From positions 1 through 23,155 of the forward strand of contig UQFE01000034.1 of NCBI GenBank assembly GCA_900540255.1: DNA of 23,155 nt. Reading direction: 5' to 3'. Of the stretch, positions 1-6,768 are shown one piece after another (within the stretch, counting starts at the first letter, position 1; each line of letters begins with the position of its first letter). The notes under the pieces were generated by a model. The model was not told where the DNA came from and did not search any database. It was given only the letters and a program-made list of their open reading frames with translations. The DNA comes from an uncultured Clostridium sp. (GTDB taxonomy: Bacteria > Bacillota > Clostridia > Clostridiales > Clostridiaceae). The position numbers and the translations under genes were made by a program.

Positions 1-429
1 GCTTACATATCCATAGCCATTACCATACTTTATCTTATACCAGTTTCCACTTGTTTCTACTATTTCAACACTTGTTCCATTTTTCAGTGAACCTACTAAT
101 GAATAGCTTGTACCTGCTCCACTTCTTACATTTAATGAATCACTTACCTTTACAGTTCCCTTTGTTGTACTTGTTGCTGGTGTATTATTTGTACTTCCAC
201 TATTACTTGTATTTCCAGTATTACTATTGCTACTTGAATTTAATGTAACATAATCCTTGCTTACATATCCATAGCCATTACCATACTTTATCTTATACCA
301 GTTTCCACTTGTTCCTACTATTTCAACACTTGTTCCATTTTTCAATGAGCCTATTACTGAATAGCTTGTACCTGCTCCACTTCTTACATTTAATGAATCA
401 CTTACTTTTATTGTTCCTTTTTCTGTAGT
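1..429 (-). repeat. Tandem 258-bp repeat encoding SH3 units
   Basis: Bases 1-171 and 259-429 match almost base for base with an offset of 258 bp, which is exactly 86 codons. Each unit encodes a GTxKVSDSLNVRSGAG... SH3 domain plus part of an Asn/Ser/Thr-rich linker. Only scattered substitutions separate the copies, so the duplication is recent or homogenised. The array may continue past the left edge. Confidence 0.9.
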
Positions 430-1419
430 TTTACCTAGCGAATTATCTGGATTTTGATTTCCTGAATTGTTATTTAATATAATATTTTGACTTAAATAAT
501 CCATTATTCCATTTACAATACCTTCTGCAACCTTATCTTGGTAACTACTTGAACTTAAATTTTGAGCTTCTGTTAGATTAGAAATAAATCCACATTCTAC
601 AAGACTTGAAGACATTTGTGCTGTTTTTATTACTGCAAAATTTGCAGTTTTAATTCCTCTATTATAAGCATCTGTAGCATTTATTATATCATTTTGTATA
701 TCATTTGCCAATTCTTTACTATCTGTTCTTGGAGAATAATAAAATGTTTCAATCCCATTTGCACTAGGACTTTCAGCTGAATTTTGATGAATAGAAACAA
801 AAACATCTGAACCTTCGTTATTAGCCATTCTAGTTCTTTCTGTTAATGATAAATATGTATCATTATATCTACTCATCTTAACTTGCACACCTCTAGCCTT
901 TAACTTAGCTTCTATTTTTTTAGATATTTGAAGATTTATTTCATCTTCATAAACACCATTTTTAACCGCTCCATTATCATATCCACCATGTCCTGGATCA
1001 ATAAACACTTTATAATAATCTCTGTTTACCTCTTTAATATTACTTCTCGCATAACTAGCAGTTGATATACCCTCTTCTGTTATACAAACTTCTAATATAT
1101 ATACAACATCATCAGTTTGCTGAGATACAAATGTACTACCAATCGACTTAGCAATAAGTTCTCCATCAACTATTTCTGCAACATTTTTATTATAAACTGT
1201 CCAGCCTTCTGTAACTGGTAAATTTATAGCTTCACCAATTGTTAACACTAATCCATTTTCCATTACAACTTCTTCATTTTTATACTTTTCCAAAAGCTTA
1301 ATTAAATCTGCTTCAGATACATTATAAATCTCCTCTGCTCTTGTAAGTTGAGTTGGAGTAATTAGTATCCCAGATAATATTAATAAACTTAAAACCTTTA
1401 ATTTATTAATAATAATCAC
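1..1419 (-). CDS. Secreted N-acetylmuramoyl-L-alanine amidase with tandem bacterial SH3 domains (partial, 3' end cut by window edge)
   Basis: Zinc amidase (Amidase_3 family) expected to cut the MurNAc-L-Ala bond of peptidoglycan outside the cell. The frame stays open for 473 codons to the left edge. The start is GTG at 1419 behind AAGGAAGG, followed by a signal peptide (about residues 1-28: basic INKLK, then a Leu/Ile-rich core). Residues 30-135 form an uncharacterised, possibly Ig-like domain. The catalytic domain is about 137-310, with IDPGHGG (His144), Glu158 after NG-V-Y, SIHQN (His211) and the catalytic Glu275 in VECGFISN. After an Asn/Ser linker come one complete SH3_3 domain (335-391) and a second (421 to the edge), both with the DSLNVRSGAGTSYS signature. 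These should bind the wall. The two SH3 units are nearly identical in DNA. The gene is followed upstream by about 200 bases of AT-rich spacer. Family assignment is very secure; the true C-terminus is not visible. Confidence 0.93.
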   Translation of the reverse strand, partial: MIIINKLKVLSLLILSGILITPTQLTRAEEIYNVSEADLIKLLEKYKNEEVVMENGLVLTIGEAINLPVTEGWTVYNKNVAEIVDGELIAKSIGSTFVSQQTDDVVYILEVCITEEGISTASYARSNIKEVNRDYYKVFIDPGHGGYDNGAVKNGVYEDEINLQISKKIEAKLKARGVQVKMSRYNDTYLSLTERTRMANNEGSDVFVSIHQNSAESPSANGIETFYYSPRTDSKELANDIQNDIINATDAYNRGIKTANFAVIKTAQMSSSLVECGFISNLTEAQNLSSSSYQDKVAEGIVNGIMDYLSQNIILNNNSGNQNPDNSLGKTTEKGTIKVSDSLNVRSGAGTSYSVIGSLKNGTSVEIVGTSGNWYKIKYGNGYGYVSKDYVTLNSSSNSNTGNTSNSGSTNNTPATSTTKGTVKVSDSLNVRSGAGTSYSLVGSLKNGTSVEIVETSGNWYKIKYGNGYGYVS

Positions 1420-1625
1420 CTAACCTTCCTTATAGATATTTTCATATTAAGCAACAATAACTTATAATATCAAAAAAACATATACACTATATTATACATA
1501 ATTTTATTATAAAATAAATTATTATAGTGTATTTTTGTATGTAATTTTAACTTTTTTTGATGTATATTGATTTTTTATTATAAAAATTAAGATTTAATAT
1601 AATAATTATCCATTGAGAGTTCTTT

Positions 1626-3038
1626 TTAATTATCTTTTATAACTTTAATTAAGTTATTATATAATCCTATTACACTTTTATTATTTTTAATATATCCTTT
1701 TATAATCTCAATTACTTCAATTGAGATTATTTCTCCCCCACATATTAATGGAATTCCTGGTGGATATGGAATTAATGCTTCTTTTGAAATTTTCCCTATA
1801 CTTTCATCAATATCAACATATTCAAAACTTTTATCAAATACTTCATATGGCTCTAACACCTTTTTAGGAATTATATTATAATAATTTTGATATTGATTAT
1901 CTCTTAATGAACTTAAATTTAGTTTATTTATTGAATTATATATTTTCTCAAAATCCTCTTCATTATTAAATGGAGATAAAATCAATACCACACCACCATC
2001 AAAACTCATTTCACATTGTATTTTCATACTTCTTAAATAATCTAATAACTTATGTCCACTATATCCCTTAGGTAATGTAAATATATATCTGCTTAAATCT
2101 AAGTTATATCCCATTGGTAAATCTTCTTCCTTTAAAACACTTACCTTATTTAATTTATTTATCTTTACACTCCACTTATTGGCTAAATCAATTAATCTAT
2201 CATAATCCTCTTCCCCATAAATGTCTAAATAATATCTTGAATAATCTAATGATGACATTATTAAATATGAAGGTGATGTTGTCATAAATGATTTTAAATA
2301 AAAATCAATATTATTATCATTATTAACTAAAAGATATGAACCTTGAGTTAAACTTGGTAATGTTTTATGGGCACTTAAAACTATATAATCAGCATATTTA
2401 ACTATTGATTTTGGTAATTTTCCACTTATTCCATAATGTGCTCCATGTGCCCCATCAATAATTATAGTTAATCCTTTTTCTTTTAATTTTCTTAAAATAT
2501 CAAATACCTTATAACCTATTCCAAAATAATTAGGATAAGTTAAAATTATTCCTTTAGGATTATTACACCCTTCCAATGCTTTATATATTTCCTTTTCTGT
2601 TGGTGGTAAAAATAATCCCTTATTTTCATGTATTACAGGTTCAATATATCTTACCTTTAACTTTCTTAAAATTAATCCATTATAAATTGATTTATGACAA
2701 TTTCGTTCAACTAAAACTTCATAACCTTCATTAAATGCATCAAATATTGAAGCTAAGTTTCCAGCAGTACTTCCATTAACAACAAAATACGCTTTCTTTG
2801 AACCATAAGTTTTTGCTAATAAATCTTGTGCTTCCTTTATTATCCCTTCTGGGCAATGTAAATTATCTAATGGATCAACTTCTGTAATATCCAAAAATCC
2901 CATATTATTTACAAACTCTTTACCTATATCATCCCTTAAAAATCCAATTCCACTTTTGTTGCCTGGCATTGAAAGAATAAGATTTTTTTCCTTTTGATAT
3001 TTTAATACTTCTTCAAGTAATGGTATTCTTTTACTCAT
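1626..3038 (-). CDS. PLP-dependent enzyme of the Orn/Lys/Arg decarboxylase family
   Basis: A 470-residue fold-type I PLP enzyme of the basic amino acid decarboxylase group (SpeA/YaaO-like, often annotated as aminotransferase class I/II). The phosphate-binding VNGSTAGN is at 87-94, the IIIDGAHGAH block at 192-201 carries the pyridine-binding Asp195, and SAHKTLPSLTQGS gives the Schiff-base Lys225. The C-terminal part resembles the OKR_DC_1_C domain. The likely reaction is decarboxylation of arginine, lysine or ornithine to a polyamine precursor; the substrate cannot be read from sequence. The N-terminal motif, usually PGHKxG, reads PGNKSG (25-30) here. The ATG has a GAGG site and lies 13 bases after the stop of the M16 peptidase gene, so the two are probably co-transcribed. 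An AT-rich 200-base gap follows its stop. Confidence 0.85.
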   Translation of the reverse strand: MSKRIPLLEEVLKYQKEKNLILSMPGNKSGIGFLRDDIGKEFVNNMGFLDITEVDPLDNLHCPEGIIKEAQDLLAKTYGSKKAYFVVNGSTAGNLASIFDAFNEGYEVLVERNCHKSIYNGLILRKLKVRYIEPVIHENKGLFLPPTEKEIYKALEGCNNPKGIILTYPNYFGIGYKVFDILRKLKEKGLTIIIDGAHGAHYGISGKLPKSIVKYADYIVLSAHKTLPSLTQGSYLLVNNDNNIDFYLKSFMTTSPSYLIMSSLDYSRYYLDIYGEEDYDRLIDLANKWSVKINKLNKVSVLKEEDLPMGYNLDLSRYIFTLPKGYSGHKLLDYLRSMKIQCEMSFDGGVVLILSPFNNEEDFEKIYNSINKLNLSSLRDNQYQNYYNIIPKKVLEPYEVFDKSFEYVDIDESIGKISKEALIPYPPGIPLICGGEIISIEVIEIIKGYIKNNKSVIGLYNNLIKVIKDN

Positions 3039-3051
3039 CTTTTCCTCTTTC

Positions 3052-4260
3052 CTAATTGCTTATTACCTGCACTGTCATATTATTTAAAACTTTAACAGCA
3101 GTATCAATAATAAAGCTTATAGGCATCTTATCTAAATTTTCACATTCATCAAGATATAAATATCCATCTCCAAACATAGTATCATATGTAGATATTCCCA
3201 TAGCTAATCTTACACTTTGCTCATTTGCAAATAATCTCTTTAATTTAAAGCTTTTTATTAATTCATTAATATTTTTTAAACTTTCATTATTAGATGAAAC
3301 TTCATTTATTAACTCCTTGATTATTTCTATTGATTTATCTACATTTTCATGTGCAGTACTATAAGTTATTTCATAAACCTTTATATATTCTTCATTAGAT
3401 ACTCTTGTTAATACATCATAAACTAAACTATGCTTTGTTCTTAAAGTATCAAATAAAACGGAATTTACTCCGTCTCCAAAGTATTGGTCAAAAACTCTTA
3501 ATGCTTTTATTTCCCATTGATTCAAGTCATTTATAGGGAAAATAATTTGAACTTTTGAACTGTTTATATCATCTTTCTTATCTATAAATATTCCTGTCTT
3601 AGGTAGTTGAAGTTCTTCCTTATCTTCTGGAAGCTTTTCACTTCTCCAATAACTAAAACTTTCTTCTACCATCTCCTTAACTTCTTCAAAATCTAAACTT
3701 GAAATAATTGTAATAGTTGCATTATTAGCGCAGTAATATGTATTAAAGAAATCTATTGCATCATCTATTGTCATATTTTCTAATGATTCCTTAGTTCCTA
3801 TAATAGGATATTTAACTCTTCTACCTTCCATAGAATTATAATACAACTTATCTTCTGTATATTGCTCTAAATCTTCATCCCATTCTTTAAGCTCTTGTTT
3901 TATTACTTCCATTTCTTCCTTAAATCCCTCTTCAGTAAATACAGGGTCTAAAAGAATATCTGAAAATAAGTCTAAACCTTTATATAAATCCTCATTTAGT
4001 AATGTTCCATAAAAAACTACATATGGATAATTGGTCATTGCATTTTGGAATCCAAATACCTTACTTAATTCTTCATTTATTTGTTGCTCACTTCTTATTT
4101 CAGTACCCTTATATACCATATGTTCAGTTACATGAGCTACTCCAAGCACCTTACCATCACGTGCTGCCCCTGCATCTAATGATATAGCTATTGAACTTAA
4201 TTCACTATTACTTTTTTTATAAATTAACTTTAATCCATTATCTAAAATATAATCTTTCAT
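3052..4260 (-). CDS. M16 family zinc peptidase (insulinase/processing peptidase type)
   Basis: I choose the ATG at 4260 because AAGAGGTGAT sits just before it; the in-frame ATG at 4284 has no ribosome site. This gives 402 residues. The inverted zinc motif HVTEH is at 43-47 (His43 and His47 as ligands, Glu46 as base), and the third ligand Glu123 lies 76 residues after His47, the canonical M16 spacing. The N-terminal half is the catalytic M16 domain; the C-terminal half matches the inactive M16_C partner domain, the usual two-lobed arrangement. There is no signal peptide, so it acts in the cytoplasm. It lies between the SCIFF maturase gene and the PLP enzyme gene, on the same strand. That position makes it a candidate for removing the SCIFF leader, but this is inference; M16 peptidases also do general peptide turnover. 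Confidence 0.88.
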   Translation of the reverse strand: MKDYILDNGLKLIYKKSNSELSSIAISLDAGAARDGKVLGVAHVTEHMVYKGTEIRSEQQINEELSKVFGFQNAMTNYPYVVFYGTLLNEDLYKGLDLFSDILLDPVFTEEGFKEEMEVIKQELKEWDEDLEQYTEDKLYYNSMEGRRVKYPIIGTKESLENMTIDDAIDFFNTYYCANNATITIISSLDFEEVKEMVEESFSYWRSEKLPEDKEELQLPKTGIFIDKKDDINSSKVQIIFPINDLNQWEIKALRVFDQYFGDGVNSVLFDTLRTKHSLVYDVLTRVSNEEYIKVYEITYSTAHENVDKSIEIIKELINEVSSNNESLKNINELIKSFKLKRLFANEQSVRLAMGISTYDTMFGDGYLYLDECENLDKMPISFIIDTAVKVLNNMTVQVISN

Positions 4261-4282
4261 TATATATATCACCTCTTTCCTC

Positions 4283-4288
4283 ATTATA
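4283..4288 (-). promoter_or_regulatory. Possible -10 box for the M16/PLP gene pair
   Basis: TATAAT on the minus strand falls just after the terminator and about 22 bases before the chosen M16 start. A transcript from it would still contain the GAGGTGAT ribosome site. I see no good -35 box, so this is a weak call. Confidence 0.3.
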
Positions 4289-4292
4289 TCAT

Positions 4293-4338
4293 AAAAAAAA
4301 TAACAAGAACTAAGCTTGCTTCTTAGCCTTGTTATTTT
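4293..4338 (-). terminator. Rho-independent terminator after the SCIFF maturase gene
   Basis: On the minus strand AAAATAACAAG and CTTGTTATTTT pair, extended inward by CTAAG/CTTAG, and the stem runs into a U-tract. It begins six bases after the maturase stop and lies before the M16 peptidase gene, so read-through would be needed for a single SCIFF-to-PLP transcript. Confidence 0.85.
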
Positions 4339-4343
4339 AAAAT

Positions 4344-5696
4344 TTATTCAGCTTTAAGTGCTATTGCACATTCAATTCTCTTCTTTTGCATTTTACATCC
4401 TATTTCATAAGGAATATTCATATCTCCATTAAATGCAAAGTTGTTTGATTGACATCCACCTGAACAATAGAATCTTGCCCAACACTCTCTACATTTTGGC
4501 TTATTATAAATATGCGCCTTTTTGAACTTCTTACCTAATTCGGCATCATAAGTATCGTCATAAATATCTCCAAGTTTAAATTCTTCCTTACCTACGAATT
4601 GATGACAAGGATATACTTCACCTTGTGGAGTTATAGCAACATATTCAAATCCTGCTCCACATCCTGAAATTCTCTTATAAACGCATGGTCCACCATTTAA
4701 ATCAATGTTGAAGTGATAGAAGTTGAATTCATCCCCTTCTTTCTTTCTTCTTACCATTTCATTATATAATTTATCATAGTTTTCAAATATTTCTGGTAAA
4801 TGTTCTTCTTTAAGTTCTAAGAAGTGTCCTTTTTCAAGAACTACTGGTTCAATAGAAATTTCTCTAAATCCTTCATTAACCATAGCCTTAACATCTTCAT
4901 AAAAATCAGTATTAGCTCCAGTAAATGTTCCTCTTACATAGTAATGCTTAGATTTATCTCTTTTTTCTATCATTCTCTTAATATTTGGAAGTATATCATC
5001 ATAAGAACCACTTCCATCAACTTTAATTCTTACATTATCATTTACTTCTTTTCTACCATCTAATGAAAGTATTATATTACCCATTTCTTTATCCATGAAG
5101 TCCATCATATCTTCATTTAAAAGAGTTGCATTAGTAGTCATAGTAAATCTAATATTCTTTTTCCAAGCTTTTTCATTTTCTCTTGCATAAGCTATTATTT
5201 CTTTAATTGTGTCCATGATCATTGTTGGTTCTCCACCAAATAAATCAATTTCAATATTTCTTCTTGGACCACTTCTCTTAACAACATAATCCATTGCTTT
5301 TTTAGCTGTTTCAACAGACATTACTCCCTTATGTCCATTGTATTCCCCTTCATCTGCAAAACAATATTTACATCTTAAATTACATCCATGAATTATATTT
5401 AAACATACTGCCTTTATATAATCTCTATCATCCATTGATGAATGTGCTATATCTTCATATTGATCTTTTGAATATAATATTTCTTGATCTACAAGTTCTT
5501 GTAATTCTTCATAAGCTTCTGATATAGTTTCTTCACCATATTTAGCTCCAAATTCTTTTATAAGCTCTTCTTTGCTTCTTAATTCATTATCGTCTACTAA
5601 ATCATAAACTAATTCATCTACAATATGTACAGCCCCTGTATTAACATCTAAAACAAAGAAATTATCTCCTTGCTTAAATTTGTGTATTAAAGCCAT
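4344..5696 (-). CDS. SCIFF peptide radical SAM maturase (thioether-forming, SPASM domain)
   Basis: A 450-residue radical SAM enzyme matching the SCIFF maturase family (CteB/ScfB type, TIGR03974). It should form a Cys-to-Thr thioether in the SCIFF peptide. Residues 1-90 resemble the RiPP-recognition domain that binds the leader. The SAM-binding 4Fe-4S motif CX3CX2C is Cys105, Cys109, Cys112, followed by FGGEP (153-157). The C-terminal SPASM region holds auxiliary-cluster cysteines: 338, 346, 364, the CxxC-X5-CxxxC block at 402, 405, 411 and 415, then 434 and 443. It starts with ATG behind AGGAGG, 189 bases after the SCIFF stop, with a hairpin in the gap. Length and all motifs agree with the family. 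The cyclised peptide's function is largely unknown; some clostridial ranthipeptides have been linked to quorum sensing. Confidence 0.95.
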   Translation of the reverse strand: MALIHKFKQGDNFFVLDVNTGAVHIVDELVYDLVDDNELRSKEELIKEFGAKYGEETISEAYEELQELVDQEILYSKDQYEDIAHSSMDDRDYIKAVCLNIIHGCNLRCKYCFADEGEYNGHKGVMSVETAKKAMDYVVKRSGPRRNIEIDLFGGEPTMIMDTIKEIIAYARENEKAWKKNIRFTMTTNATLLNEDMMDFMDKEMGNIILSLDGRKEVNDNVRIKVDGSGSYDDILPNIKRMIEKRDKSKHYYVRGTFTGANTDFYEDVKAMVNEGFREISIEPVVLEKGHFLELKEEHLPEIFENYDKLYNEMVRRKKEGDEFNFYHFNIDLNGGPCVYKRISGCGAGFEYVAITPQGEVYPCHQFVGKEEFKLGDIYDDTYDAELGKKFKKAHIYNKPKCRECWARFYCSGGCQSNNFAFNGDMNIPYEIGCKMQKKRIECAIALKAE

Positions 5697-5849
5697 GTTA
5701 TTTCCTCCTAATACAATTAATATTTAAAATTCAATTTATTTTGAAACAATATTTTATATAATCCTAATATCAATTTAGTAAATCAACTTCCACATAATAT
5801 TTTTTAAAATTTCTTTAACAAATTATTACTCATTATTTTCATACGAGTA

Positions 5850-5877
5850 AAGCAGTAACTAATTTTAGTTACTGCTT
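5850..5877 (-). terminator. Hairpin between SCIFF precursor and maturase genes (attenuator-like)
   Basis: A perfect inverted repeat: AAGCAGTAACTAA pairs with TTAGTTACTGCTT with almost no loop. It begins eight bases after the SCIFF stop. The U-tract is poor (TTTACTCG on the minus strand), so it may act as a partial terminator or a 3'-end stabiliser that keeps precursor RNA in excess over maturase RNA. Confidence 0.6.
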
Positions 5878-5885
5878 GTCCTTAA

Positions 5886-6023
5886 TTAGTTTTCACATTC
5901 TAAGTTAGCAACTGTGCAAGAAGTCTTACATGCTGATTGGCATGAGTTTGCACATTCCTTGCATCCTGGCTTACAAAGACTATTTTTTATGTTTGTTTTG
6001 TTAATTGTTTTTATGTGTTTCAT
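5886..6023 (-). CDS. SCIFF ranthipeptide precursor (45 residues)
   Basis: This 45-codon gene matches the six-cysteines-in-forty-five family (SCIFF, TIGR03973). Its leader begins MKHIKTINKTNIKNSL and is followed by a Cys-rich core with cysteines at 17, 21, 24, 28, 32, 36 and 43. The CQSACKTSCT stretch (28-37) is the hallmark. Cys32 and Thr37 are the pair known to be thioether-linked in a characterised SCIFF homologue, so the same link is expected here. The ATG has GGAGG seven bases upstream, and an extended -10 promoter lies a further 36 bases up. The cognate maturase gene is next downstream on the same strand. The precursor is made in the cytoplasm; whether it is trimmed or exported is unknown. 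Identification is by recognisable sequence plus context. Confidence 0.96.
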   Translation of the reverse strand: MKHIKTINKTNIKNSLCKPGCKECANSCQSACKTSCTVANLECEN

Positions 6024-6058
6024 GTCGAATCCTCCAATAATAAAAATATAACGTGGTA

Positions 6059-6087
6059 ATTATAGCATAATTTTCTAATGTTATAAA
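6059..6087 (-). promoter_or_regulatory. Promoter of the SCIFF gene
   Basis: On the minus strand an extended -10 TGCTATAAT (6059-6067) stands 17 bases from TTTATA (6082-6087), a 4/6 match to the -35 box. The start of transcription would fall about 30 bases before the SCIFF ATG. Confidence 0.6.
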
Positions 6088-6181
6088 GCTATTATTTTTA
6101 TATAATAAAAACCACTATAAACTTAATTACATTATATGGATATATAAATTAAAATATTCCATTTTTATCTTGTATATAAAT

Positions 6182-6242
6182 ATAAAAATATTTATTAAGT
6201 ACTTTTATTTTATTTGAAGATAAATTTACTACTTAATAAATA
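6182..6242 (-). terminator. Terminator after the small membrane protein gene
   Basis: Perfect 13-bp arms TATTTATTAAGTA (6189-6201) and TACTTAATAAATA (6230-6242) enclose a 28-base loop and, on the minus strand, are followed by TTTTTATATTT. The hairpin begins about 20 bases after the stop of the gene at 6263-6532 and separates it from the SCIFF gene. Confidence 0.6.
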
Positions 6243-6262
6243 CATTAATTCTTTACTTATTT

Positions 6263-6532
6263 TTATAATGTTGTTTCTTTTTTAATAGCTTCTATCATAT
6301 CATCTTCTGATACAGTTTTATCATCATATGAATTATAAATATCATTTAAATGAACTGTGTAATATACATTTTTACTTTTCTTTTCTTTTTTTTGCTTTTT
6401 TTCTTTTAAGTCATTATCTTCAGATTTTAACTTTTTATCAATACTGTTTTTTACTAGCACTCCTGCTGTTACAGATGCTACAATTCCTGATATTGCACCA
6501 AAAATAACTTTTTTATTATTTCTTATACTCAT
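6263..6532 (-). CDS. Small Lys-rich single-pass membrane protein, function unknown
   Basis: I do not recognise a named family. The ATG at 6532 is chosen because GAGGTGA lies just before it; an in-frame GTG nine bases further upstream is part of that ribosome site. The product is 89 residues. A basic N-terminus (SIRNNKK) leads into a hydrophobic, Gly/Ala/Val-rich helix at about 8-28, followed by a highly charged Lys/Glu stretch (about 32-56) and an acidic tail with two Tyr-rich patches. Topology would be one membrane helix with a long charged cytoplasmic or surface tail, reminiscent of YtxH-like small proteins, but I cannot confirm homology. It has its own terminator and lies upstream of the SCIFF gene on the same strand without evident functional linkage. 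Confidence 0.7.
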   Translation of the reverse strand: MSIRNNKKVIFGAISGIVASVTAGVLVKNSIDKKLKSEDNDLKEKKQKKEKKSKNVYYTVHLNDIYNSYDDKTVSEDDMIEAIKKETTL

Positions 6533-6715
6533 GACTTTCACCTCACTATTTTAAAAAAATTATATACACATTAATTATGTAAGTCAATTCAGGCTTAGTA
6601 AATTTTAATCATACTACTACTTGTTTTATTACTACTATTTATTAATATTTCCTCATTATATATTTTAACTCAAAAGTATTAAAATATTTTTATTATTTTC
6701 TTATTATCATAATGC

Positions 6716-6756
6716 AAAAAAACTTCAGACATATTTTAAATATATCTGAAGTTTTT
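6716..6756 (-). terminator. Terminator of the YhgE/Pip gene
   Basis: On the minus strand AAAACTTCAGATATAT pairs with ATATGTCTGAAGTTTT (one G-U) and runs into a seven-U tract. It begins 12 bases after the stop of the gene at 6769. Confidence 0.88.
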
Positions 6757-6768
6757 AATAAATATTAA

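Noticed and set aside
51..248. Open plus-strand frame rich in Leu, Tyr and His
   Set aside because: It is the antisense of the SH3 repeats of the amidase and has the low-complexity make-up of a shadow frame.
1..429. Repeats that could suggest a CRISPR array
   Set aside because: There are only two long units, the period is 86 codons, and they encode SH3 domains in frame.
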